Source: Terriglobia bacterium
GTDB lineage: Bacteria; Acidobacteriota; Terriglobia; UBA7540
Direction: 5' to 3'
Length of the DNA: 7,301 nucleotides
Assembly (NCBI GenBank): GCA_030040455.1
Contig: JASHTR010000552.1
Span: forward strand, 1-7,301
Below, in pieces: positions 1-6,766 of this stretch. Each line of letters starts with the position of its first letter. Position 1 is the stretch's first letter. A program made the translations under genes and the position numbers. The notes under the pieces were generated by a model. It was not told the origin of the DNA, ran no database searches, and saw only the letters and a program-made list of their open reading frames with translations.

Positions 1-1934
1 GCAGTCTCCAGGGCATGATGCGTCAGATAAGAGGGACTCTGGAGTTCACCGGCAACCGTGGCCGCCAGTTGCGGGCGAATCACGTTAAAAGCGTGCTCCG
101 GCAGCGCCGGGTGAAGCATGTTATCGGCCAGTAGGCTGACCGCGCGATCGAAGTGATCTGCGAGCGTCTCGACGGAGAAGCCCGTGCCGGCCGACTCGTC
201 TGCCCCGATCTCGTCCAGCGCCTTCTGGAAAGCGATGCGATCCAGCGTGGTTGTTCCGTAAGAAAAGAGTTGCGAGAGGATGCTGTTAACGCCTTCCTGC
301 CCTTCGGGCGTCTGGAGGTCGGAGTTGTTCTTGACCTGACCGAAAACACTCACGGTGTCGCTCACGGATAGGGGCTGCACGATGAGCTTGATGCCGTTTG
401 GAAGCATCGTCACGACAGGGCGCAGGGTGTTTTCGGGGACAGCGAGCCGCTCGAGCGCCCGACTAGCCCAGGAAGGCAAAGAAACGGGTTTCACCTGCTT
501 GGGAGCGAACGACTCACTGCCGCCAAAGGACCGGCTAGAGATGGGCTTGCCCGACGATTGCGGATGAAGAACTGCACTGACGGCGTTATCAGGCGTTAGA
601 TACGTTCGCGCCACCCGGTTTACGTCGTCCACGGTAACGGCCTGGATCGCGTGAATGTCATCCTCCGGCGAGTTCCTGCCTTCAACCGCTACGGCATCGG
701 ACCACTCCATGGCGAGGCCGGAAACGGAATTCTTTTGAAACTCCGCATCCGCCAGCTCGTGGCGCTGGGCCGCCGTCACCAAGTCCGGCGGGACGCCGTT
801 CTTGATGTCGTCCGCGAGAATCTGGCGCATTTCGTTGAGGAGCGCTTCGCCGTGGCCGTCCCTCGGGAAGGCAGAAAGGGCATAGCCCAGGCCTGTGGTG
901 GGAAACGCGCTGTAGGCAAAGCCTGCGTACAGGGCTTTACCCTCCGGAACCAAGGCGTAGAGCGTTCCGCGCTGGCTGCTGAGCACGTCGGCGAGGATTT
1001 CGGAGGCTGCATAGTCCGGGCTATCCGACCCCGGCATACGGAAAGAGGCCACGGCCAGGCCGTACGGCAGGTCGGTGGGCATAGTGAGGGATTCTCCCGT
1101 GACCGGCTCGAGTGAGATGGAGGCCCGCGGCGGGAGCTTTTTCGCCGGAATCTTGCTGAACAAGCTTCTCACCTGGGCTAGCGTGCCTTCGAGATTCACA
1201 TCTCCTACAACGATCAGCACGGCATTGTTGGGCGCGTACCAGGCGTCGTGGAATTGTTTCAGCATCGCACCCGTGGTCTTGTCGAAAGAGGATCGCGTGC
1301 CAAGCGCGTCGTGCGCGAGTGGCGTGCCCTTGAACATCGAAGTCAGCAGCTTGGTGTAGAAGACGTACTCCGGGTTTGAGAGGTCCTGAGCCACTTCCTG
1401 CTCGATGGCGCCGCGCTCGTGGCCCCAGAGCTCCTCCGTGTCCAGCACGCCGCTCATGCGGATGGCTTCAATGTGCAGCGCGACGTCGAGGTCTTCGGCG
1501 GGGACCGTGAAGAAGTATTGCGTCACCATCTGCTGGGTGTCGGCGTTAAACATCCCGCCCATCGCTGCCGCAATATCGGCAAGCTGGTTGGCGGAAAGCC
1601 CGGGGCTGCCACGGAACATCATATGCTCCTCCGCGTGCGCCATGCCGGGAAATCCGGCAGGCGCTTCGTTCGACCCCACGCGGTAATTCATCATGGCGGT
1701 TGCCACCGGCGCGAGCGTATTGCGCACAATGACCACTCGCAAGCCATTCGGCAGCGTCGCCCGCAAGACACCGGTTTCCGGGCCGGCCCCTGCTTTTGCT
1801 TGCGGCATGAAGCAGAGAGCCATCACGAGCAAGGCAGGGATCCACCGCGCTTTGCCAACGGTTTTTGCCCGTGCGATAAGCCTTCTGACGCGGCCGCTCA
1901 TTTCCGTCTGTCCCAATGTCTGGCTTTTTTTCAC
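1..1934 (-). CDS. Exported M16-family zinc metallopeptidase, two fused M16 domains (3' end beyond window)
   Basis: The frame is open without a stop from position 1934 to the left edge, giving 644 complete codons. The N-terminus has basic residues, a hydrophobic stretch near residues 31-44 (WIPALLVMALCF) and an AKA|GAG-like cleavage site near residue 48, so export to the periplasm or cell surface is likely. The first M16 domain begins near residue 56. It has the inverted zinc motif HAEEH at residues 100-104 (H100 and H104 ligands, E103 general base) and the distal glutamates E173 and E180 in ERGAIEQE, with E180 the expected third ligand. The linker AWYAPNNAVLIVVGDV at 231-246 is typical of the family. 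A second M16 unit starts near residue 509 (LPNGIKLIV); at the position of the metal motif it reads GVNSILSQLF, so this half is non-catalytic. The layout resembles two-domain M16B proteins of about 900 residues. The substrate cannot be told. I chose GTG at 1934 because GGAGG lies 10 bases upstream; ATG at 1943 is only 1 base from GGAGGT. ATG at 1901 is also possible. Confidence 0.93.
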   Translation of the reverse strand, partial: MKKSQTLGQTEMSGRVRRLIARAKTVGKARWIPALLVMALCFMPQAKAGAGPETGVLRATLPNGLRVVIVRNTLAPVATAMMNYRVGSNEAPAGFPGMAHAEEHMMFRGSPGLSANQLADIAAAMGGMFNADTQQMVTQYFFTVPAEDLDVALHIEAIRMSGVLDTEELWGHERGAIEQEVAQDLSNPEYVFYTKLLTSMFKGTPLAHDALGTRSSFDKTTGAMLKQFHDAWYAPNNAVLIVVGDVNLEGTLAQVRSLFSKIPAKKLPPRASISLEPVTGESLTMPTDLPYGLAVASFRMPGSDSPDYAASEILADVLSSQRGTLYALVPEGKALYAGFAYSAFPTTGLGYALSAFPRDGHGEALLNEMRQILADDIKNGVPPDLVTAAQRHELADAEFQKNSVSGLAMEWSDAVAVEGRNSPEDDIHAIQAVTVDDVNRVARTYLTPDNAVSAVLHPQSSGKPISSRSFGGSESFAPKQVKPVSLPSWASRALERLAVPENTLRPVVTMLPNGIKLIVQPLSVSDTVSVFGQVKNNSDLQTPEGQEGVNSILSQLFSYGTTTLDRIAFQKALDEIGADESAGTGFSVETLADHFDRAVSLLADNMLHPALPEHAFNVIRPQLAATVAGELQSPSYLTHHALET

Positions 1935-1943
1935 GATTTCCAT

Positions 1944-1949
1944 ACCTCC
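1944..1949 (-). promoter_or_regulatory. Shine-Dalgarno sequence deciding the M16 peptidase start
   Basis: The minus strand reads GGAGGT here, the strongest ribosome binding site in the window. It leaves 10 bases before GTG at 1934 but only one base after GGAGGT's end before ATG at 1943, so it favours the GTG. Either choice changes the protein by only three residues. Confidence 0.6.
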
Positions 1950-1982
1950 AGTTCAGAAGGCTTCATCGCTGCACATCCAATC

Positions 1983-2030
1983 CGCAGATGGCGATGACCA
2001 TTAACACAGCTTCAATAATCTGCGTAATCT
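1983..2030. repeat. Short inverted and direct repeats in the glnE to M16 gap
   Basis: The 114-base gap between the glnE stop and the M16 gene holds CGCAGAT at 1983-1989 facing ATCTGCG at 2018-2024 (7-bp perfect arms, 28-base loop). AATCTG occurs twice in direct repeat at 2017-2022 and 2026-2031, separated by CGT. No T-tract follows on the minus strand, so it is not a convincing terminator. It may be a decayed copy of a dispersed intergenic repeat. I see no recognisable promoter for the M16 gene in this gap, so read-through from glnE is possible. Confidence 0.35.
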
Positions 2031-2057
2031 GATTTGCTGGCCGCGCGGCTTGAGAGA

Positions 2058-5000
2058 TTAGGCCGTGCCCGCCAGCCGCCCATAGACGTGGCGAATTTCA
2101 CGTTGCGTTCGGTCCATGGTGGCGACGAGCGATTTTTCGGCAATTTCGCCCCATCGGCGGAGCAACTCCTCCACCTGCGCAGCGTGACCGACGTGTTCCG
2201 GCAGGCCCTCCGCGGGCTTGCCCGTGACCAGGCGGACGGCGTGATCCACGGAGCGGAGAAAGCGCGCACCTCGCTCCAGCACGGAGGCATCTTCGGTTCG
2301 CAAGCAGCCCGCCTCGCTCAGCGCCTGAATCTGTTCGACCGTGTTCCGCCCTGGCTGCAGGCTGAGATGGCGGCGAAGGCGGAGATAAGAGAGAGCGTAA
2401 TCCACATCGTAGTACCCGCCGGGCGCGTCCTTCGGATCGGAGGGTGAAGCGGCCAGCTCGCGTTCCAGGCGCTGACGCATCTGGCGCAATTCCCCTTCAA
2501 GATCAGGATAGTCGCCGAAGCGAGCCATCGCCCGCTCCTGAATGCTTGCCGCTACCTGCCGGCCGAGCTCGGGGTTGCCCGCCACAAAAGAAGCTTTAAG
2601 ATAGGCAAGTCCCTCCCACACCTTGGCGGAGCTCGAGAGATAATCCAAAAGGGCGTCTTCCGTAACCACGAGCTCGCCCTCCTGGCCCTGCGGCCGCAGG
2701 CGCGCATCCACGGCGAACAGCGTACCCTCGCTCGTGTAGCTGGAAAGAACGTCGATAATTTTGCCGGCGAGATGCGTCCATCCCTCGATTTCCTGCTCTG
2801 GCGTGCCCCGAGGAACAACAAAAATCAAATCCGCATCCGACCCGAAATCAAACTCCTGAATGCCCAGACGTCCCAGTCCGAGAACCGCAAAGGCAAGGCG
2901 AGCCGGAGGCGCGGCAAACAGCTTTGGAGGGATCGGGCCCGGCGCGGCTCTGAGCGCCTCGGCGGAAGCTGCCAGCGCGGTGGCTATCGAGCGCCGGGCA
3001 AAAACAGACCAGCGACCGAGCGCTTGAAAAAGCGAATCCATCCAGACGATGTCCCTCTCGGCTGAAACCAGCCGTTGGGTTTGGAAATATCGCCGCAAGG
3101 CAGCCATCTGCTCGCGCAGATCCCAGCCGGAATCCAGCATCCAGGGGAAAGTCTCAGCGGCGTCTCGACAGCAGGACTCCGCACCGGCCCGCGAAGGCAG
3201 GGCCATTACCAGTTGCCGGGTGGTCGCCTCCGGCGGACACTCTCCCGCATCCAGCGCCATCATCTCGCCAGGATGGTGGATGAGCTGCTCGGCGAAATAG
3301 TCACTGGCGCTGATGACTTCCAGGGCGCGCGCCAGATGGGCAGGATGTTCGCGGGCGAGGTGGAACCCTTCTGACGAGCTGAGGAGGTTGCCCATAAAGC
3401 GCGCGGCATTCTTGCGCGCGCGGTCCGGGATGGGAAATTGGCGCGCGGCTTCGGCGACCACGGGGGCCTGCATGGAAAGAACCTCCAGGATCGCTTCGTA
3501 AGAGTTTCCTACACGCTCAATTTGCGAAAAAGACGGTGGCTTGAGCAGGAATTCCTCGTGCGTGGTCTCGGAGGCAGCACCAGGATGAATGACCTTTTGA
3601 TAGATGGCGTCCACACGCTTGAAGATTTCTTCCAGACGCGCGGTAAGCGCGGCCGCGGGCCGGAGGGGCGGAACAGCGCCCGCCGCGTCGGCGTCCCTCC
3701 GGGGGCCGGTTGCATCCGCCCCGATGCGCCGCGCAAGCCGGTTGAGCGCGTCCGCATCCTCCGGGAGGCGGTGGGTCTGCTGCCCGCGATCGAGCTGGAT
3801 GCGATGCTCGACTTTTCGGAGAAATTCGTAAGCCGAAGTCAGCGCGGCGTAGTCTTTGTCGGAGAGCCATCCCTTATCGTTTAACTTGCGCAACGCCAGA
3901 AGCGTTCCACCCGAGCGCACCCAGTGGTCATGCCCTCCGTGCAGGCGCTGGAGACACTGGGTGAGGAATTCAATGTCGCGAATGCCGCCGCGGTGTCGCT
4001 TGACGTCAATCCCTTCGTTGCGGCTCATGCGAATTTTTTTTGAGATTCTCTCGCGCGTCAGCAGAACGGTTTCAATAGCGGCGAAGTCGGCGGGAGCGCT
4101 GTAGATAAAAGGCTCGACGCCGCGCAGGAACTGCCGCGTGAGATGCTCGTCGCCTGCCGAATGACGAGCTTTGATCAGCATCTGGAGCTCCCAGTCCCGG
4201 GCGCGGTGCTCGTAATATTCCAGAGCGGAGCGGAGCGAGATAGTCATGTCGCCCTGGTCGCCTTCCGGCCTCAGCCGCAGGTCCACGCGAAAAACCTGGC
4301 CGTGAGGCGTGCTTTGAGTGATGGTGCGCGTGATGGCGTTCGCCAGCCGCACGAAATACTCCTTGTTGGAAATCACCGAGTCCGGCTCGCTGCCGCCGGA
4401 GGTCTCCCCGTCGTGAGAATAGAGAAAAAGCAGGTCGATATCCGAGCTGTAGTTCAATTCGTTTCCGCCCATCTTGCCGAGAGAAATCACGCTGAATCCG
4501 CTCCGCCCGATGCGTCCCTGGGCGTCGCGATATTGGGGCTCTCCATAGCGCTTGCGCAATTCCTGCTCGCAAAAGGCGAGCGTGTTGATCAGGATGACGT
4601 CGGCCAGCTCGGAAAGTTCCAGCGTGGTCTCAGCGAGCGTGCTGGTGCCGAGTACGTCCTTCAGAACGATGCGCAGGGTGGTGCGGCGCTTGAACCGGCC
4701 GAGCTGCGCGGAAAGCCAGAGGTCTGGCGTGGTGGTGGAAAAGCGCGCGTAATCCTGCATCAAGTCTTCACGGGACTTTAGCTTGGTGAAGTTCTTATCC
4801 CGGGCGAACTGGAGCGGCAGGCCGGGCTCGGTCAGAAAGGTTTCCGCGAGATACCCGCTGAAGCCGAAAATGGCAATTAGGTAGGTAAGAGCCGTCGGAG
4901 CCTGAGCCAGCTCGGCGCGAGCTTCGGGAGACGCTTTGCCCGCATAGCGCTCGATGAGGTTCAGGGCGCCGTCGGGATCGGGTGATTGACCCAGCAGAGA

Positions 5001-5108
5001 GGTCAGAGGAAAACCTAACGCCGGCGGAAGGAGTTGCTCCAGCCGCTCGAGGTTCGCCTCCGCGCGGGCCGGGTCGTCAAACTGAATCGCAGAAAATTCA
5101 GGATTCAT
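2058..5108 (-). CDS. glnE: Bifunctional glutamine synthetase adenylyltransferase / adenylyl-removing enzyme
   Basis: The product (1016 residues, near the family's usual 940-1000) adenylylates glutamine synthetase at a conserved tyrosine when nitrogen is plentiful and removes AMP by phosphorolysis when it is scarce, under PII control, in the cytoplasm. Two nucleotidyltransferase domains are visible. The N-terminal (deadenylylating) one has SLGKMGGNELNYSSDIDL at 209-226 with D223/D225, VDLRLRPEG at 275-283 and GGIRDIEFLTQ at 374-384. The C-terminal (adenylylating) one has GLGRLGIQEFDFGSDADL at 744-761 with D758/D760 and VDARLRPQG at 800-808. Both metal-binding Asp pairs are intact, so both activities should be present. 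Helical regulatory regions follow each domain. An Ala/Pro/Arg-rich stretch at 465-488 looks like a linker insertion, and the C-terminal motif usually written GGxxDIEF reads GGYYDVDY at 897-904. ATG at 5108 has no Shine-Dalgarno; the -10 element lies 8 bases upstream. glnA, glnB and glnD are not in the window. Confidence 0.98.
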   Translation of the reverse strand: MNPEFSAIQFDDPARAEANLERLEQLLPPALGFPLTSLLGQSPDPDGALNLIERYAGKASPEARAELAQAPTALTYLIAIFGFSGYLAETFLTEPGLPLQFARDKNFTKLKSREDLMQDYARFSTTTPDLWLSAQLGRFKRRTTLRIVLKDVLGTSTLAETTLELSELADVILINTLAFCEQELRKRYGEPQYRDAQGRIGRSGFSVISLGKMGGNELNYSSDIDLLFLYSHDGETSGGSEPDSVISNKEYFVRLANAITRTITQSTPHGQVFRVDLRLRPEGDQGDMTISLRSALEYYEHRARDWELQMLIKARHSAGDEHLTRQFLRGVEPFIYSAPADFAAIETVLLTRERISKKIRMSRNEGIDVKRHRGGIRDIEFLTQCLQRLHGGHDHWVRSGGTLLALRKLNDKGWLSDKDYAALTSAYEFLRKVEHRIQLDRGQQTHRLPEDADALNRLARRIGADATGPRRDADAAGAVPPLRPAAALTARLEEIFKRVDAIYQKVIHPGAASETTHEEFLLKPPSFSQIERVGNSYEAILEVLSMQAPVVAEAARQFPIPDRARKNAARFMGNLLSSSEGFHLAREHPAHLARALEVISASDYFAEQLIHHPGEMMALDAGECPPEATTRQLVMALPSRAGAESCCRDAAETFPWMLDSGWDLREQMAALRRYFQTQRLVSAERDIVWMDSLFQALGRWSVFARRSIATALAASAEALRAAPGPIPPKLFAAPPARLAFAVLGLGRLGIQEFDFGSDADLIFVVPRGTPEQEIEGWTHLAGKIIDVLSSYTSEGTLFAVDARLRPQGQEGELVVTEDALLDYLSSSAKVWEGLAYLKASFVAGNPELGRQVAASIQERAMARFGDYPDLEGELRQMRQRLERELAASPSDPKDAPGGYYDVDYALSYLRLRRHLSLQPGRNTVEQIQALSEAGCLRTEDASVLERGARFLRSVDHAVRLVTGKPAEGLPEHVGHAAQVEELLRRWGEIAEKSLVATMDRTQREIRHVYGRLAGTA

Positions 5109-5116
5109 CTTCAGGG

Positions 5117-5125
5117 ATTATACCA
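5117..5125 (-). promoter_or_regulatory. Extended -10 promoter of glnE
   Basis: The minus strand reads TGGTATAAT, a perfect -10 hexamer at 5122-5117 preceded by the TGn extension. No good -35 hexamer lies 16-18 bases upstream (the candidates are ATCAGT or TATCAG), which fits extended -10 promoters. Initiation 6-7 bases downstream would fall at about 5110-5111, two or three bases before the ATG at 5108, so the transcript would be leaderless or nearly so. The absence of any Shine-Dalgarno (CCCTGAAG precedes the ATG) agrees with this. This is sequence inference only. Confidence 0.55.
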
Positions 5126-5128
5126 AGA

Positions 5129-5143
5129 CAGTCATGATGACTG
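5129..5143. promoter_or_regulatory. 15-bp palindrome upstream of the glnE -10, candidate operator
   Basis: CAGTCAT-G-ATGACTG is a perfect 7-bp inverted repeat around a single central base. It would lie at about -19 to -33 relative to the predicted glnE start, covering the promoter spacer and part of the -35 region. That is a typical place for a dimeric repressor, or for an activator at a promoter that lacks a -35 box. I do not recognise the regulator. Confidence 0.35.
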
Positions 5144-5162
5144 ATAAGGCGGAGAGGACATG

Positions 5163-5246
5163 AAAAAAGAAAACCCTCTCGCAAAGACGCCAAGAAATGC
5201 AAAGTTGAACTCCTGTAGTGTCTCCTTGTATCTTGGCGACTTTGCG
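5163..5246 (-). terminator. Candidate terminator of the lspA-rluD transcript formed by an inverted repeat plus T-tract
   Basis: In the minus direction a 16-bp-arm hairpin (5246-5231 with 5195-5180, one central mismatch) is followed after AGAGGG by TTTTCTTTTTT at 5173-5163. This lies downstream of rluD and upstream of the glnE promoter, where a terminator is expected. The 35-base loop and the 6-base gap before the T-tract are untypical for intrinsic terminators, so the call is moderate. Confidence 0.4.
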
Positions 5247-5256
5247 CTTTTGCGTG
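5178..5256. repeat. Dispersed-type intergenic inverted repeat
   Basis: The arms CGCAAAGACGCCAAGA (5180-5195) and TCTTGGCGACTTTGCG (5231-5246) pair at 15 of 16 positions around a 35-base centre. The flanks extend the similarity loosely, with CTTTTGCGTGAG at 5247-5258 echoing the right arm. The minus frame through it reads HAKAQSRQDTRR and later FLASLREG. From memory, such AKAQ-RKDA and FASLR strings recur in spurious hypothetical proteins from many bacterial genomes and mark a dispersed intergenic repeat. The inverted repeat is seen directly; its being multi-copy is an inference. Confidence 0.6.
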
Positions 5257-5258
5257 AG

Positions 5259-5276
5259 GCCTTATGCTTTTAAGGC
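5259..5276. repeat. Small perfect hairpin downstream of rluD
   Basis: GCCTTA (5259-5264) and TAAGGC (5271-5276) form a 6-bp stem with a 6-base loop, starting 39 bases after the rluD stop. No T-tract follows on either strand, so it is at most an mRNA 3'-end stabiliser or the outer edge of the neighbouring repeat element. Confidence 0.3.
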
Positions 5277-5314
5277 AATGTTTCACGCCTTCTGAGGGAT
5301 GCACGCGCGTATCC

Positions 5315-6238
5315 TTACAGACCATCGAGGAACCGGCGAAGCTCTTCCGGCAATGGAGCTTCCAAAGACAAGGATTTACCGGTGCGCGGGTGCTCAAACT
5401 CGAGCGTCGAGGCATGAAGAAAGGTGCGGGGAAGAGCGCGTTCCTCTCCTCGACCGCGACGAATGCGGCGCTTTGCGCCATAGACCGTGTCGCCCACTAC
5501 CGGATAACCCAGGAACGCCAGATGCACCCGGATTTGATGCGTGCGGCCTGTGCGCGGCGAGACTTCGAGGAGCGTAAAGCGCGGGTAACGCCGCAATACG
5601 CGATAACGGGTCTCAGCCTCGCGCCCGCCGGGCGCCCCAGCCTTCATGCGGACTCGCCGGACCGGATCGCGGCCCACGGTCACTTCGATCGCACCGGCTT
5701 CCCGCTCCACCCGTCCATGAACCAAGGCGATATATTTCTTATGAATGGCACGCGATTTGAATGCGGCCGCCAGTTTTCGATGGGAAAAGTCGTTCTTTGC
5801 AATCAGCATCAGGCCCGAAGTCATCTTATCTAACCGGTGCACAATGCCGGGCCTCTCCTCGCCTCCGAGCGACGAGAGTTCCGGGACGTGGTGGAGCAGC
5901 GCGTTCACCAGCGTGCCCGAGTCGATGCCCGCCCCGCGGTGAACCACCATGCCCGCAGGCTTGTTGACGATGGCGAGGTCGGGATCCTCATAGACAATTT
6001 CAAGGGGCAGCGCCTCGGGCTCCGCGTGAATCGGCTTTTCCACGCAACGGACGCGGATGCGATCGCCGGCCTTGATTTCCTCTCCCGCTTTCCCAGCCGG
6101 GCGCAAGCCAATTTCCACGCACCCCGCTCGTACCATCCGTTGCCACTGGCTGCGGCTCCGCCCCGGCAGTCGCCGCGCCAGAAAAACGTCCAGCCGCTCA
6201 CCAGCATCTTCGTGAGAGACGATAAGCTCTTGGATCAT
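5315..6238 (-). CDS. rluD: RluA/RluD-family 23S rRNA pseudouridine synthase
   Basis: The 307-residue product should isomerise uridine to pseudouridine in RNA, most likely in 23S rRNA (helix 69 for true RluD). An S4 RNA-binding domain occupies about residues 1-65 (ERLDVFLARRLPGRSRS at 14-30). The catalytic domain follows, with IVNKPAGMVVHRGAG at 90-104, the signature GIVHRLDKMTSGLMLIAKN at 131-149 with catalytic D137, KKYIALVHG at 167-175, and GRTHQIRVHLAFLGYPVVGD at 231-250. Length and domain order match RluC/RluD. The residue two after the catalytic Asp is Met, where Asp or Glu is usual; this should not affect catalysis. The exact uridine target cannot be fixed from sequence, so the symbol is tentative within the family. 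ATG at 6238 starts 6 bases after the lspA stop, implying translational coupling in an lspA-rluD unit; no strong Shine-Dalgarno is visible. Confidence 0.93.
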   Translation of the reverse strand: MIQELIVSHEDAGERLDVFLARRLPGRSRSQWQRMVRAGCVEIGLRPAGKAGEEIKAGDRIRVRCVEKPIHAEPEALPLEIVYEDPDLAIVNKPAGMVVHRGAGIDSGTLVNALLHHVPELSSLGGEERPGIVHRLDKMTSGLMLIAKNDFSHRKLAAAFKSRAIHKKYIALVHGRVEREAGAIEVTVGRDPVRRVRMKAGAPGGREAETRYRVLRRYPRFTLLEVSPRTGRTHQIRVHLAFLGYPVVGDTVYGAKRRIRRGRGEERALPRTFLHASTLEFEHPRTGKSLSLEAPLPEELRRFLDGL

Positions 6239-6244
6239 GGAATG

Positions 6245-6745
6245 CTACCCGCTCGCCAGCAGATAAAAGACGAGGAGGCACGTGCCGGCCACGATTGCGC
6301 TATCCGCCAGGTTGAAAGTAAACCAGTGATAGTCCCGAAAGTAAAAGTCCATAAAGTCCGTGACCTGCCCGTAGCGGACGCGGTCCAGGAGGTTGCTTGC
6401 TGCCCCACCCAGAATCAGAGCCAGGGCCACTCCCGCTTCCCAATGCAGAAGGCGGCTCTTCCATACCACGCCGATCACAGCGACCAGTAATGCAACCGAA
6501 ACGCTCACCAGCAAAGCCGTCTTCCAGGGTGCCGGGGAGTCCGAAAGCAGCCCGAACGCCGCACCCGGATTGCGCGTGCGAGTCAGGTTGAAAAAGTGAG
6601 GGATGACGGGCACCACGGCGTGCAAGGGAATGGCGCGCTCCACCATTTCCTTGGTCCATTGATCGAAGATGAAAACAAGGAGGGCAATCCCACCGTAAAG
6701 GAATCGCGAATAACGATGGATGCGGACGATCAGGAGTTCAGGCAC
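6245..6745 (-). CDS. lspA: Signal peptidase II (lipoprotein signal peptidase)
   Basis: The 166-residue integral inner-membrane aspartyl protease removes signal peptides from diacylglyceryl-modified prolipoproteins at the lipobox cysteine. Four membrane segments are visible, near residues 14-27, 74-94, 103-119 and 146-164. Family motifs are in order: DQWTKEMV at 28-35, TRNPGAAFG at 57-65, GGAASNLLDRVRYGQVTDFMDF at 113-134 and FNLADSAI at 144-151. D121 and D148 match the two catalytic aspartates. The start is GTG at 6745: an in-frame stop lies 15 bases upstream of it, so no other ATG/GTG/TTG start fits upstream. No Shine-Dalgarno is visible before it. The gene follows ileS and is packed against rluD, a frequent arrangement. 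Confidence 0.97.
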   Translation of the reverse strand: MPELLIVRIHRYSRFLYGGIALLVFIFDQWTKEMVERAIPLHAVVPVIPHFFNLTRTRNPGAAFGLLSDSPAPWKTALLVSVSVALLVAVIGVVWKSRLLHWEAGVALALILGGAASNLLDRVRYGQVTDFMDFYFRDYHWFTFNLADSAIVAGTCLLVFYLLASG

Positions 6746-6766
6746 TTCAATGTTGGTTGCTTAGAG

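Noticed and set aside
1..1934. Possibility that the M16 region is a decayed pseudogene because only short frames are evident with both a start and a stop inside the window
   Set aside because: Codon-by-codon reading of the minus strand from 1934 to 1 gives one uninterrupted frame; it merely lacks a stop inside the window.
1419..1997. Plus-strand open frames opposite the M16 gene
   Set aside because: They are His/Arg-rich antisense translations; the minus frame carries a signal peptide and a complete M16 motif set.
4143..4781. Plus-strand open frame of 212 codons inside glnE
   Set aside because: It is antisense to the strongly conserved first nucleotidyltransferase domain of glnE, has no recognisable motif, and is explained by the high GC content of third codon positions.
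5098..5481. Minus-strand open frame of 127 codons spanning the rluD-glnE gap
   Set aside because: It overlaps the rluD 3' end and runs through the inverted-repeat element; the HAKAQSRQD and FLASLREG strings are a translation of the repeat rather than a protein.
5315..6238. Met in place of Asp/Glu after the catalytic HRLDK of the pseudouridine synthase as a sign of inactivation
   Set aside because: The catalytic Asp137, the TSG that follows and the GRTHQIRVHL motif are all intact; this position tolerates variation.
5837..6490. Plus-strand open frame of 217 codons across rluD and lspA
   Set aside because: It is antisense to two well-supported genes and shows no family motif.
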